Counted from the first letter of the stretch, positions 1 through 12,034 are shown. The stretch: 64,000 bases of DNA from Dactylorhiza incarnata (GCA_033032865.1 JAWHQI010000064.1:992001-1056000); one strand, 5' to 3'. A program made the numbers and translations. Notes: generated by a model from the letters alone, not told the origin.

Positions 1-2684
1 AGTATCATATCATTGCCCCAAGATTTGATATTTTAAAAGGATTTAATACTCAAGGGGTGTAAATCCCAATTTCTACATGAGGTACAAGAAATATAATTCA
101 ACAAGCTTCCAAACAATTATCATGGGCATATATTAACCTAAAACTACAGATAACCAAGCATCACATCATTGCCCCATGATTTGATATTTTAAAAGGATTA
201 AATTCCCAAGCTAGCAAGCACTTAAAACTTCCTATACAAGGAATAATGCTTCCATAACTCATAACAAAATTACCATAGCCTTATTTCATACTAATACAGC
301 CACTGATAGTATATCAAAGTCATACAAGGTCATATGACCTTGCATTTTATTTTATTAAGGGAAAAGGTGGCAATTTCAATTTTGTAGGAAGAAAAGTACT
401 TATATGCCTCTAAAAATTATCATTAAATTACCTAAGACATTTTATGCCCTTACAAACATATCCACAAAGTTCTGAGCCAAGGCTAGAACATTTGGTTCTA
501 TGCCCTTCACAAATCCCAACTTTCACCCTTAAGGGTTTACCCTTAGGGTTTTAGGTCACACCACCCTAATGGCTCTAAATGGACCATTAGGGTGTGACAC
601 AAGTATTAGTATATCCATACCCACATATCCAACATGATGGGAGGAGGCTAACACACTCAACTCCTCAAAATGACCTAAACCCTAATTTGACCCTTAAAGG
701 CCCTCATTAGGGTTTCCAATTTTCCATATCAAATCAATTCCAAATGGAGTGAAATTTTAGGTAGGCACTACTCAGGTACAAAAGAGTATGTCACCAAAGT
801 TTGGTGTCATTTGGACATCATATGCTCCAAACATCAACTTAATTTAAATATTCCAACTACCACAAAAACCCTAGGTAAACGTGTCCACCAAGGGTTGCCC
901 ATTTGGCAGGGTGTGCCCCTAGGGTATACCAACCCATGGTTAAAAGCACAGCTCCAAAGCTTGAAGGGTTTGACCTAGGTAATTTTTCTAATGGACTGAC
1001 CTAGTGTAGGACCAGTCCTAGTAAAACAGCTCCCTAGGGAGTTGTAGGTCACCAAATAACCTAAACTCAAAGCAAAATGAAAGTTAAGACCAAGGACTAC
1101 AACTTTCATGTTGGGCACTTGTTCTAAATCAGCCATTAAGTGGCCTTAATTTCTATTTGAAGTTGACTGAATAAAATAGACAGAAATCTAATGAAATGAA
1201 TTAATTAATTAAAGGATAAATAGAGATCTGCACGAATCTTGGCGCGGATCTAACGACAGCGCGTCGTCTTCCTCCTTGAGCCGACGGCCAGGATTCAACC
1301 GCGCTGTGCCGACTTTCTCCCCCATTTCCCGGCCACCTGGTGACCACCACGGTCGGCCACCACCGCCACCACCGCCACCACCTTCGTGGTGGTCGGGGCT
1401 ACAACTCCCGGCAACATGGCGGCCGGAGGGGGCGTTTTCCGACGAGCCTGGGTGGCTTGATTTGAGCCGATTTCCATGAAATCGATGAGTGGATTCGGGC
1501 TCAATTGAGCCCGATCCTTCAATCTTTTGTGATGAGAAGCTAGCATGAGGGGAGGGGAGGAGAAACGAACCATTGCTGGTGCGTGGCGGCGGCTCCGGCG
1601 GCGGTTGGCCATGGAAAAACCTTGCTCCGGCAATCCCGCTCCCGAACTCGTTTCTTCAGCTAAAGCTCAGCTCCAAGGCTTTTGCCCGTCTGCTCTCGAC
1701 CTCCTGAAGCTAGTGGTGTGGCTGGAATCAAGTGAGGAGGGCTCTTTGGTTGGTTTTGAACTTGAGCCTCCTCAGTTCTCCCATGGCTGCCACCCTCCTG
1801 CAGCTGCCAGCCTCCTTGCTTCCATCTGGGTCAAGGTCAGACCCCCAGCAATCAGGGGAGGGTCCAAGACTGATTGGGGGAGGAGTGTGGAGGAGGGGTG
1901 ATTGCTTTTCCTTTTTGCTTTATGCTTTAAGCTTTTTGATTAACTTTTGGTCCCCCCCCCCCTCCATTTGATTAATCAAGCTTAGCTAGGGTTCAGTCTA
2001 AGGCTGATATGGCTTGACTTAGGTCCATGAGTAGGGTTAATTAATTGGGGTTGGGTCCCATTCAATTTGGGCTTGAAATTCACTTTAAAGGGCAAGGTTG
2101 ACCATGGTTGACTTTGGTCAACCAAGGTGAGTGGGTTGACCCCACTTGGGGGTCATGGGTCCCTTAACATCACCCAACATAGGTTGGTCCATGGTGGGGC
2201 TCCAATTGGTTCAATTTTAACAAAGGGTGTAGATTTGACCAAAATTGGGTAAAGTTTGACTTTGGTCAATTGGGGTCAATTGGTCCCACCATGATGGGGC
2301 TTTTGGGTCCATTGGGTTCCTTAAGGTGTTTAGAATGTGGTGGTAAGGTCAATTTGAACATTTGAGGGTCAATTGAACCATAATTGACTTAGTTTGGTTA
2401 ATGTTGACCTATTATTGACTTTGGTCAATTTCATGCAATTGGGTCCCACCCAAGTGCAATTCTCAAGGTAATGGTCTTCCTTAGTGGTTAGGGTGGTATG
2501 GGGGAGGTCAATTTGGTGAATTGAGGGTCAATTGGCCTAAGGGAGTGGTATTGGGCTATGTTGATTTTGTGCCCTTGGTGTGCACTTAGCACACTCCACT
2601 TGGCCCAAGAGCCTTAGTGGCCACTCTGCAAACCACCCATGCCCTAACACCATCTAGGGGTCTAGAAGGATTGGGGATGTTACA
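1..2684 (-). repeat. Element A 3' LTR (partial, runs off left edge)
   Basis: This segment aligns almost base for base with 19480-22166, with scattered substitutions and small indels. It ends at 2684 with the sequence that reads TGTAACATCCCC on the minus strand. Just inside the element, minus-strand sequence containing CGAGGACGAAAT matches the sequence just before the 3' LTR of C. Small open frames in this LTR (for example 1295-1633 minus) are repeated in the partner LTR and resemble no protein. A C11 run lies at 1952-1962 and is C15 in the partner LTR (21430-21444). Confidence 0.9.
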
Positions 2685-3070
2685 AATCCGAATAAACAAA
2701 AGAAATATTTCGTCCTCGAAATTTTGGTTTGGGTCTACGGGTTGCAAGTACTTATAAGAGTAAAGGATTTCAAAGACGATTAATTTGCACCTGAGGTGAA
2801 GAGTTCCGGGAAACATTGTTGCATGAAGTCCAAGGGCACCCAGCTGTGCTCTTCTTGCCCATGATTGAACTATAATAATCGGACATCAGAATCTCTTTCC
2901 ACGGAAGAACTCGGACCTCTACTATATGAGAACTCCAACCGGAGCAACATTCTTTACCAAAATTTCTCATTGCACTTCTACTATTACTTGCTAAGATTGT
3001 CGGCAATATTCCTACTAGGGGTTAATTGAAGGTTTATCCCGCCGCTCAGACCATCGCGCCATTAATCACG
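2685..3070 (-). pseudogene. Element A pol remnant: end of integrase/chromodomain
   Basis: Read on the minus strand, this piece aligns at the DNA level with the last 150 bp of C pol (about 49780-49930). The Val-Arg-Val-Leu block, the CAACCATGGGC-like stretch and the tail before the stop all line up, but there are small indels and the chromodomain reading frame is lost. It is the only recognisable coding trace in element A. It is cut at 3070/3071 by the insertion of B and resumes at 14747. Confidence 0.7.
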
Positions 3071-3075
3071 TTGCG
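3071..3075. repeat. Target site duplication of B, left copy (TTGCG)
   Basis: TTGCG directly precedes the TG of the 5' LTR, and an identical TTGCG directly follows the CA of the 3' LTR at 14742-14746. Five bases is the usual length for Ty3/gypsy integration. The match fixes both ends of B and shows that the missing part of the 3' LTR was lost internally, not by truncation of the element end. Confidence 0.9.
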
Positions 3076-3754
3076 TGTACAACCCGTATTCGCCGAGTGG
3101 GCCCCTCAAGCCAAGTGGCGAGACCTGGGTCAGCTCGATCATTCGCCCCGGCTAGGAGGTGGAAGTACCCCCGGTTTGGTGGGGGTAAGGTGCAAAAGAG
3201 AAGGAGCTAGGCGAGTGGTGCTCTCACGGACCACTCGCCCGGAGGCGTGGGCACTCGCCCAGCTAGGCGGGTGCCCAGCGAGTGGTGCCCTCACGGACCA
3301 CTCGCCCAGGATGATTTAAGGGGGAAATGACCCTGATACCCATGGTGGGCTGCATATAGCCCTTTAGAACAGTGGAGTTAGGCTGTTAGCAGACCAATTT
3401 GGGGTGCTGTTAGTAAAATTAAAAGGCGGATTCATGTTATTTGCAGACCAGCCTAGAAAAATCTATAAATAGACCCTTAAGGGAACCTTGGAGGAGATCC
3501 GATTTTAGAGAATCCTCTCCTCCAGGCTAGTTTTTGGTCGGCTGCTAGTGCCCTCCAAGGTGCCCGGTTGAGCTCTGGTTTGGGAGGGGAAGCTCTCTAA
3601 GATCTTCCGGGTGTGTGGCGGGACCTCCTCGCATCAGCCTTGGGTCTATTCACAATCTCAAATCCACCGTCAAGAGAGTCTAGTGAGGGAGAAGTAAGCA
3701 TCGGCTACACCCCCAGTGGGTCCGAACTCAAGAGACCTGTTGCAGGTTTCAACA
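3076..3754 (+). repeat. Element B 5' LTR (679 bp)
   Basis: The LTR runs TG to CA. The part from about 3360 to 3754 is repeated at 14348-14741. The U3 part contains several CACTCGCCC/GGGCGAGTG segments that can pair with each other. A TATA box (TATAAATA) lies at 3464-3471. The sequence just after the LTR (TTTTGGTGCGGTGAGCG) would be the primer binding site but does not match a common plant primer tRNA cleanly. A solo LTR with closely similar termini lies at 34115-34786. Confidence 0.88.
3464..3471 (+). promoter_or_regulatory. TATA box of B 5' LTR
   Basis: TATAAATA is preceded by an A-rich stretch and is repeated at 14452-14459 in the 3' LTR. It is the expected U3 core promoter for the B transcript. 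The transcript start would lie about 30 bp downstream, near 3500. Confidence 0.65.
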
Positions 3755-3812
3755 TTTTTGGTGCGGTGAGCGTGGACCGTAGCCGGTGAAGGAAAATCTT
3801 GAATTAGGTTCG

Positions 3813-5200
3813 ATGACAGGAGATGGCGGGAATGGTTCTGACTCAGGCCACTCGCAGCCACCCGCGATAGGGGAATGGCTGGAGATGTTTGAGAAGTTCA
3901 AGCGAGAGGTCCTGCAGACAGTTCTCGCAGCAAGGAGCAAGTGCGAGACCCCGGCGGTCCCCGTGGTTCCACCCCTGCAGATCGGCGAGAACGCACCAGG
4001 GCAGCGGCCGGGGAAGGAGGTGCCAGCAGGAGGAAGTGCGCGAGATCTCCCGGGGCGGCAGCTGTTCAGCAGTCCGGCGAGTGCTGAGGTGTGCGAGCTG
4101 GGTCTGCGCGAGAAGACCACTCGCCGAACAGGGGAAGGGAGCCCCTTTTGCGAGATGATCCTCTCGGCCCCAGTGCCAGAGGGGTTTCGTGGGCCGAAGA
4201 TGTCCTACTACACCGGCAAGGAGGATCCAGTCGTGCACCTGCAGTGGTTTGAGGACATGACCTCAATCCTTCCCATGACGGATGCTTTTCAATGCCGACT
4301 CTTCGCAACCACCCTGAAGGAGAAAGCAAGGGACTGGTTCCACCAGCTTTCCGCGGGTTCCATCTACTCGTTTGATGATCTGCACCGAGGCTTTCGGCTG
4401 CGCTTCTCGACGTCAAAAAAGAGGAAGAAGGATGCAGAGGCTCTCTTCAAGATCAGGCAGAGGGAGGGAGAGTCCCTGGCACATTACGTGGATAGGTTCC
4501 AGGAGGAGATACACCTCGTGCAGGAGGTGCCGGGATTTGCCCTCTAGATGGCGTTCATCGTAGGGTTGCGAGACGGGTTCTTCAAGATGGACCTGAAAAG
4601 AAGACCTCCTTCATCCTTTGAAGAATTGATGGAGCGAGCAGCAGAAGAGATTGAAGGGGAGGCGGCCAACCCAGAGTTCTACAGGAGGTTGGCAAAGATG
4701 AGCGAGCCTGAGGTGAGGCAGCAAGAAGGAAGAAGGCGAGATGAACCCAGGGGTCAGGGGTTTGAAAGACCGCCTCAGAATTGGAGGAATCAAGAGCCCA
4801 ACAACAGGTTGGGCTGGAGGCACCAGGAAGGACCGGCGAGAGGTCAAGAAGAAGGATACCAAGGAAGAGAAGCGGGAGGAATGAATCCGGGGTGGAGGCA
4901 GGGTCCCAGACCCCCTCACCCCCCAAGGGAGCAAGCTATGGCAGTAGGCCGGGGAAGAGGGGCCAGAGGAGCAAGAGGAGGAAGAGGAAGAGCAGGGAGA
5001 GGGGGCAGGGTGGCGTTGCCTTATTGTGACTTTCATCAGGAAGAAGGTCACGCGACCGCCACCTGCCCAGAGTTCTTGGAGATGAGGGAGAGAGGTCAGC
5101 CACGGCGGCAGCAGGCCAGGATCGAGGAAATGCTCCCGGAGGCGGAAGAAGACCGATGCGAGGACAGGGCGGATACAGGAACCAGGGGGAATCGGGGTAA
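3813..5200 (+). pseudogene. Element B gag (capsid and zinc finger), broken
   Basis: Gag packages the element RNA into cytoplasmic particles. The first ATG in frame is at 3813; an open stretch upstream lacks an ATG. The frame runs through a capsid-like region with YTGKEDPVVHLQWFEDM around 4210. It meets an in-frame TAG at 4545 and continues in the same frame (MAFIVGLRDGFFKM) to a basic, Gly/Arg-rich tail. Near 5028 it reaches a YCDFHQEEGHATATCPEF finger of the C-x2-H-x4-GH-x4-C type typical of Tat gag. A one-base indel near the GGGGG at about 5187 then throws the frame out: the next conserved block (GVIHGG, near 5200) is in the pol frame. Two lesions make it a pseudogene. Antisense and other-frame ORFs over this stretch are shadows. 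Confidence 0.88.
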
Positions 5201-8200
5201 TTCATGGAGGGGTTGGGATAGAAGCCTCTCGCAAGAGGAGCTTCCAGGCGATGTTCCGAAGGGACGTCGCGTCGACTTCCCAGACCCCACCCCTCTCGGA
5301 GAAGCTCACCTTCTCCTCGGAAGACATGCCAGATTATGAGGATCCATTCTGCAACGCCCTGGTGATTCAGACAGCAATTGAAAATTTCACGGTCTCCCGG
5401 ATCCTGGTAGATAACGGGAGCTCAGTGAACGTGATCTTCAAGAAGGCCTTCAACGCAATGGAGGTGGAAAAGAAGAGGGTGCAGGCCTCCGACGGACCGT
5501 TGTTTGGTTTCTCAGGAGAGCGGAAGGAGGTCGAGGGAGGTGTTGGTCTCCAGGTGACGCTAGGAGGAGTCCCAAGAAACTGCCGGTTCGTCATTGTGGA
5601 TGCTCCGAGCAGCTATAACGCCATTTTCGGACGACCCCTCATCAGCGCCTTCCGGTGCGTGCCCTTATCGTACCATCAGTGCTTAAAGCTCCATAGTGGA
5701 GGAGTCCAGGTCCGCGTCCGAGGAGATGCTAAGGTGGCAAGGCAGTGCTATGTGACTACCGTCAACACCATTTCATGGATGGCGGATGCCGAGAAGATGG
5801 ATGAAGAGATGGCGAGGCCGGAGGGGCCAGGAGAAGAAGTGGAGAAGAGAGAAGTAGGGGGAGAGGGCGATGCCCGAGAGGAGAATATGGAGGTCGCTCG
5901 TGAGGAGCAGGAGGTCAAGTTGTTGGAGGTCGCTCAGGAGGAGCAGGAGGTCGAGTCGGTGGAGGCAGAAGGAGTCGCAGAGGAAGAGGCCCGGGTAGAA
6001 GGGCGAAAAGCAAAGGGCCAATGGGAAGAGCCAGCCCGGCTCGAGGCGGCAGAAGAGGTGGTGGAGATGGAAGTCCTCACCCAGGAAGGGAGGGTGAAAG
6101 AGGTGCGGATCAGCGGGGGTCTCGGCCCGGAGGACAGGGTGAAGATGCTGGAGTGCATCCAGAGGAACGTGGATGTCTTCGCATGGAGCGCAGCTGATAT
6201 GCCAGGCATCGAGGCGGACGTGGCTTGCCATCGTCTCAACCTCGATCCGGAAGCCTGTCCCATCCGTCAGAAGAGGAGGACCTTCGCCAGCAAGCTCGAA
6301 GGACCCATCCGCGAGGAGGTGGCAAAACTCCTCGAAGCAGGTTTTGTATCGGAGATCCAGTATCCAGGCTGGGTCTCCAATGTCGTAATGGTAAAAAAGG
6401 CCGATGGCCGCTGGCGCATGTGTGTGGATTTTTCATTATTAAATAAGGCCTGCCCTAAGGATTGCTATCCCTTGCCTCGGATCGACGCGCTGGTTGACTC
6501 AGCCGTCGGTTTTTCTGTGATGAGTTTTTTGGATGCTTTTTCAGGTTATCACCAGATCAGGATGCACCCCCCAGACGTCAAAGACGTCTCGTTCATCACC
6601 AGGGAGGGATGCTACTGCTATAAGATGATGCCCTTCGGGTTGAAAAACGCAGGAGCAACCTAATAAAAGATGATGGACCGGGTGTTTAGGGAGCAAAGGG
6701 GAAGGAACCTGGAGGTCTATGTGGATGACCTTATGGTGAAGAGCAAGTGCGTGAACTCTCACATCCAGGACCTCGAGGAGACCTTCGCCACCCTACGCAA
6801 GTACAAGATGCAATTGAACCCCCCGAAGTGTGTGTTCGGGGCCAGTAAGGGGAAATTCCTGGGGCACCTTCTCCCCCCTTGGGGGGTAGAACCTAATCCG
6901 GACAAGGTGAAGGCCATAATGGAGCTGGGGTCGCCGCGGAACGCTAAGGAAGTTCAGCGCTTGACCGGAAGACTCGCAGGGCTGAGCAGGTTTCTCTCCC
7001 GAGCCGGGGAAAAATGCTCCCCCTTCTTCAAAACATTACGAGGTAACCAGAAGTTTGAATGCACAAAAGAATGCGAGGAGGCCTTCCAGGCCTTGAAGAG
7101 CCAACTCACCAAGGCTCCCCTGCTTCAAGGTCCCAAGGAGGGGGAGGATCTATATCTATATCTCGGGGTCAGGACAGAGGCCGTAAGCTCCGTCCTGGTT
7201 CGGGAGGAAGGCAAGAAGCAGCTGCCCATCTACTACGTGAGCAGGGTCCTGAGGGAAGCAGAGCTCAGATACCCGATCTTGGAGAAGTTGGCCTTTGCTC
7301 TAGTCATCGCGGCAAGGAAGCTCAGGCCATACTTCCAGGCCCATTCAATTCAAGTGGTGACGGACCACCCTCTCCGCCAGATCTTCGAAGGAGTGGAACA
7401 CTCGGGAAGGCTCGCAAAATGGTCAATAGAACTAAGTGAATTCAACATTGTCTTCGTCCCCCGACTATCCATGAAGGCACAGGTGGTGGCTGATTTCATG
7501 GCAGATTATGCAGCCGAGATGAAGGAAGATGGAGCCCCGCGTCACGTTCTGTGGAAGCTGCTGGTGTACGGGGCTTCGGGCAAGAATTCACTCGGAGGAG
7601 GGGTGGTGCTGGAGAGTCCCCAAGGGGTAAAGATCGAGCAGACACTAGTGAAACACTTCCCAATCACCAACAACCAGGCGGAGTATGAGGCGGTGATCGC
7701 CGGTCTACGGTTGGCCCAGGAGCTCGGTGTCCATGACGTGGAGGTCCTCACCGACTCAATGGTAATAGCCTCTCAGATCAAGGGAGAGTTCGAGACGAGG
7801 GAGCCTGCGCTCATAAGGTACTTGGCCAAAGTGAGAGGTCTCGTGGGAACGTTCAAAACTTTCTCCATCCAGCACGTCCCGCGGGAGGAGAGCACCCCGG
7901 CGGATCGGTTGGCCAAATCCGGTCCTCGGGCCGGGGGAACCCTGACGGATCTATTCCGCCCTTCGATTGAAGAAGGAGAACTCATGGAAGTAGAGCAACG
8001 GCCCTCCTGGAAGGATCCCTTCGTCACCTTCCTTGCAACAAGAAAGTTTCCAGAGGAGGTCCCGGACCAGAGGCGCTTCCGATATAAGTCCGCCTACTAC
8101 GTGCTCCACGAGGGGGACTTGTATCGGAAGACCCTCTCGGGCCTCCTGGCCCGATGCGTTTCAGAGGAGGAGGTCCCAAAGATCTTGGAAGAAGTCCACT

Positions 8201-9261
8201 CCGGCGAGTGCGGCAGCCACTCGGGGAGCAGGATGTTGGAGGCAAGAATAGTGAGGCAGGGGTACTTCTGGCCAACCCTAAGTAAAGGCGCGGCAGCCTT
8301 CGCCAAGAGGTGCCAGAAGTGCCAAATGTTCGCCCCGCTTCAGCTCGTGCCATCTCAGAGGCTAAGGAGTATCACGGCGCCCTGGCCATTCGCCATATGG
8401 GGAATGGATCTGGTAGGACCCTTCCCCCACGCTAGTGGGCAGAGGAGGTTTCTCCTAGTAATGATTGACTACTTCTCAAAATGGTTAGAGGTCAAGGCGT
8501 TGGCTAAGGTCACCTCCCAGGTAATCCGAAACTTCGTATGGGGGGAGATCATTTGTCGACATGGGCTTCCACAAGCCATAGTCACGGATAATGGTCCGCA
8601 GTTCGCAAGCGAGGAATTCATCAACTTCTGTGGCCAGCTGGGGATAGACCTCAGGTTTGCATCCGTTCATCATCCCAGGAGCAACGGACAAGTGGAGGCG
8701 GCAAACAAGGTCATCGTGAACCTGCTCAAGAAAAAGGTGGAAAATCTGAAGGGCAATTGGGTAGAACGGCTTCCATCGGTCTTGTGGGCCCTAAGAACTA
8801 CCCCCAACACCGCCACAGGAGAGACCCCTTTCAAGCTCTCTCGCGGCTGCGAGGCCGTCATCCCCATAGAGTTCGAAGTTATGACACCACGGGTAAAGGC
8901 CGCCGCAAGCAGAGAGGAAAGTTGGAGAGCCGAAAATGAGATGGAGTTGCAGCTCTCCCTCGACCTCATCGAGGAAGCTCGGGACCTGGCAGCCATTCGC
9001 CAAGAAGAGGTCAAGCGGCGGATGGCCAGGTATTTCGACAAGCACGTCAGGGTCAAGCAGTTCGAGAAGGGAGATCTGGTGCTCAAGAAGGTCGACGCGG
9101 CTGGAAGGTCCGCCGCAGTGGGAAAACTTAACCCCAACTGGGAAGGCCCCTATGTCGTGGAAGAGGCACTAAAGTCTGGGGGGTATCGCCTTCAGAATGT
9201 GGAGGGCCAACCTCTCAGCCACACATGGAGTGGTGACGATCTTAAACGTTTCTATCCCTGA
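5200..9261 (+). pseudogene. Element B pro-pol polyprotein with a double stop in RT
   Basis: The domains are in order. Protease has LVDNGSS near 5405 and IFGRP near 5625. RT has SFLDAFSGYHQIRM near 6525, PFGLKNAGAT near 6635 and YVDDLMVKS near 6718. RNase H follows at about 7150-7500, then a second, archaeal-like RNase H at about 7555-7930. Integrase has CQKC near 8310, MDLVGPF near 8403, TDNGPQF near 8583 and the DDE glutamate in NGQVEAAN near 8685. The frame is continuous except for two adjacent stops, TAATAA at 6661-6666, which replace the Tyr-Gln expected after AGAT. In the second RNase H the first catalytic Asp of the DGAS motif is Tyr (near 7566); the other acidic residues (AEYEA, TDS, ADRLAK) remain. 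Product: reverse transcription and integration, now inactive. Confidence 0.92.
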
Positions 9262-9349
9262 AATTATGTAATGAAAATGTTTTTGAAATAAGAATATTTT
9301 GTTTAACATGTGTGTTTGAGATTGATACTGCAGCTTGTAGGAAAAACTC

Positions 9350-10335
9350 CGAAAGCTCCCAAAATGGCCCCGAGCAGACCCGCTGTCCAGGCTCTCATCT
9401 AGCTGGCAGGTCTGAAGGCTCACTCGGTGGCAGGTTCCAAGGTGTTGAGAAAATGGCCCCGAGCAGACCCGCTGTCCAGGCTCTCATCTAGCTGGCAGGT
9501 CCGAAGGCTCACTCGGAGGCAGGTTCTATGTGAAAGAAAAGATGGCCCCGAGCAGACCCGCTGTCCAGGCTCTCATCTAGCTGGCAGGTCCGAAGGCTCA
9601 CTCGGTGGCAGGTTCCAAGGTGTTGAGAAAATGGCCCCGAGCAGACCCGCTGTCCAGGCTCTCATCTAGCTGGCAGGTCCGAAGGCTCACTCGGAGGCAG
9701 GTTCTATGTGAAAGAAAAGATGGCCCCGAGCAGACCCGCTGTCCAGGCTCTCATCTAGCTGGCAGGTCCGAAGGCTCACTTGGTGGCAGGTTCCAAGGTG
9801 TTGAGAAAATGGCCCCGAGCAGACCCGCTGTCCAGGCTCTCATCTAGCTGGCAGGTCCGAAGGCTCACTCGGAGGCAGGTTCTATGTGAAAGAAAAGAAG
9901 GCCCCGAGCAGACCCGCTGTCCAGGCTCTCATCTAGCTGGCAGGTCCGAAGGCTCACTCGGTGGCAGGTTCCAAGGTGTTGAGAAAATGGCCCCGAGCAG
10001 ACCCGATGTCCAGGCTCTCATCTAGCTGGCAGGTCCGAAGGCTCACTCGGAGGCAGGTTCTATGTGAAAGAAAAGATGGCCCCGAGCAGACCCGCTGTCC
10101 AGGCTCTCATCTAGCTGGCAGGTCCGAAGGCTCACTCGGTGGCGGGTTCCAAGGTATTGAGAAAATGGCGCAGAGCAGACCCGCTGTCCAGGCTCTCATC
10201 CAGCTGGCAGGTCCGAAGGCTCACTCGGAGGCAGGTTCTATGTGAAAGAAGAGAAGGCCCCGAGCAGACCCGCTGTCCAGGCTCTCATCTAGCTGGCAGG
10301 TCAGAAGGCTCACTCGGTGGCATGTTCAAAATCCT
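9350..10335 (+). repeat. Tandem repeat in B 3' region: 89-bp monomers in 178-bp dimers
   Basis: About eleven monomers of roughly 89 bp each contain GAGCAGACCCGCTGTCCAGG and CTCATCTAGCTGGCAGGTC. They alternate between two end types, GGTTCCAAGGTGTTGAGAAA and GGTTCTATGTGAAAGAAAAG, so the true period is about 178 bp (start points 9427, 9605, 9780, 9961, 10139). Copies are nearly identical. Tandem repeats between pol and the 3' LTR are a known property of Tat/Ogre elements and a proposed source of satellites. Short ORFs here are repeat artefacts. Confidence 0.95.
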
Positions 10336-10764
10336 CAGGGGGTGACCTCAAGAGCACTCGCATTGACCACGCGCGGGAGAAACGACCTCACTTCACTTTC
10401 ATGATTACCTAAGCGAAACCCCGGTTTGGGCGAATGGTAAGGAAGTGCGAGTGGGGGAGGCAGCGGGAAGCGAAGGGGAGAGACACGCCCAGGTCACCCT
10501 CGAGCATTCGCTAGGTGGCCGGGACAGTTGCACTACAGTTTAAACATCCTAATGAGCCTAGCGAGATATAGCGGCGAATGAGAAAGAATTAACGTCCTAG
10601 CGAGCCTAGCGAGACATAACAACAAATGAGAAAAAGTGGAGATAGCACAAAAATGGAGAGCACAAAAATCGTGGCCAATATACATATATTTCAAGGGCAC
10701 TCGCCCCGTTCATGATTACATTCAAAAGATTTTAAGTAAAAGACGGCAAAAAACACGATCCAGC
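10336..10764. other. Non-coding spacer between repeats and antisense gene 1
   Basis: There is no open frame of note. The stretch contains two similar GCCTAGCGAGA(T/C)ATA...AACAAATGAGAAA passages (about 10555-10635), a small imperfect duplication. It probably holds the 3' UTR and polyadenylation region of antisense gene 1 and sequence downstream of pol. Confidence 0.5.
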
Positions 10765-11161
10765 TCAGGGGTCGGCAGGCTTCTCGCCAGAAGATCTATC
10801 ACTCTCGCCTGAATCCGGTAGGAGGGCGTCTTCTCGCGGCTCGCCATCCTCATCTTTCGGGAAGGGGATCGGGATGAAGAGCTCGGGGACGACCTGCCGA
10901 GCAGAGAGGCATTCGGCCTCTTCCTTCAGGTACCCAGCCTGCCGCAACACCTACAGCGCATGCTTCACGGCGCTCTGGGCGTTCTCCTGCATCAATTGCT
11001 CCAGCTCGTGGTGGGGGTAGAAGTGCCCCCCCCCCCCCGCTCCCCAAGGCGAGTGCCGAGACCTCGGCTTCTCGCGACCGCTGGGCCTCGGCCTTGGCCA
11101 GCCGGACTTCGTCTTCAAGGCCAGCCACCCGAGCACGAAGCATCTCGGCAACCATGGTATC

Positions 11162-11244
11162 CTAAGAATAATAATAAAGGTGGTAAGAAGAAAGTACATC
11201 AATCGGCAACAGGCCACTCGCGGGGAAGGAGAAAATGTATATAC
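11162..11244 (-). other. Intron 2 of antisense gene 1 (83 nt)
   Basis: On the minus strand it starts GTATATACATTTTC and ends TTATTATTATTCTTAG. It is AT-rich against GC-rich exons. Removal joins ...PVAE to DTMVAEM in frame and extends the coiled coil. Inferred from sequence only. Confidence 0.75.
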
Positions 11245-11957
11245 CTCCGCAACGGGGCGGCTGGCGAGAAGGGTTTCCGCAGCTGCCAGCTTCGTCCTGA
11301 GTTCCAGCGCCTCGGCAGAAACGACGGTCCTGGACTCCTCAACCTCCGCCAAGTTCCGCGCCAGTTTGATGCTCCGGCGCGAAGACATATGCGCGAGCTC
11401 GAGCGCCCGCAGCATGGCCCTGGCGGTCTCATGGGCGAGGACCTGAGTCGTCTCGGCATCGTAGACTTCAGCATCCTCCCGACCGTAGAGGGCATACGCG
11501 ATGGCATAGGCCTCGCCACTCGCGAGGTCGCTCTCTATCCACGATGGATGAAGGGTGGAGAGGGAGACCCTGTTGGCGTTCCTGTCCCACTTTACCAGGG
11601 GGGCCCCTGAGGGGTCCACGTACTTCTCGCCGCTGGGGAAGTTCCGGTGGTCCCTGGGCAATGGAGGCGGCGGCAACGACGATCCCGCGCGAAGGGTGGT
11701 CTCGCCTGGCGCACCCACCCCCGGGGTTTGAGTCTGAGCACTCGCCCCTAGGATATCGTCCAAGACCCCCTTCCCCTTGGCAGAGGGGGGATTCTTTGAT
11801 TTCTTGGAAGAAGAGGAGGTCAGCGCCCCCGGTTTCCGCTTCTTTCCGCTAGGCTTGGAGGAGGAAGGTTCTTACCGACAGGCATCCGCTGCAACCTGTG
11901 CGAAAGACACAGAAGCCCCAGCGGGACGCGCCGGATGCAGGGGAAAGCTACGCACGC

Positions 11958-12034
11958 CTGCATAATATTGCGAGTGATTTAGCGAATGGTATAAGAGTCA
12001 CAAGATCGAAACGAACGAAGTTCCGAAAACTTAC
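11958..12034 (-). other. Intron 1 of antisense gene 1 (77 nt)
   Basis: The minus strand starts with the consensus donor GTAAGTTTTC and ends in AATATTATGCAG. It contains an AT-rich body with CTAAATC, a possible branch point. Removal joins ...LIPQGEG to VRSFPLH in frame. Confidence 0.8.

Noticed and set aside
1295..1633. Frames of 60-130 codons inside the A and C LTRs (also 20782-21090, 40781-41041, 44459-44803)
   Set aside because: They are duplicated only because LTRs are duplicated, shift frame between the partners, and have no recognisable domain.
2026..2560. TTGACC/GGTCAA-rich stretch of the A LTR (also 40080-40500 and 50340-50770) as a W-box regulatory cluster
   Set aside because: The motif is very frequent, but so are all TTGG/TCAA words in this skewed sequence. 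Without a background count I cannot call it regulatory.
5187..5339. Possible programmed frameshift between gag and pol in B
   Set aside because: D has a frame change in the same region but of opposite sign and further downstream. Aligning the two shows each lost or gained a single base at a different point, so the ancestor was one frame.
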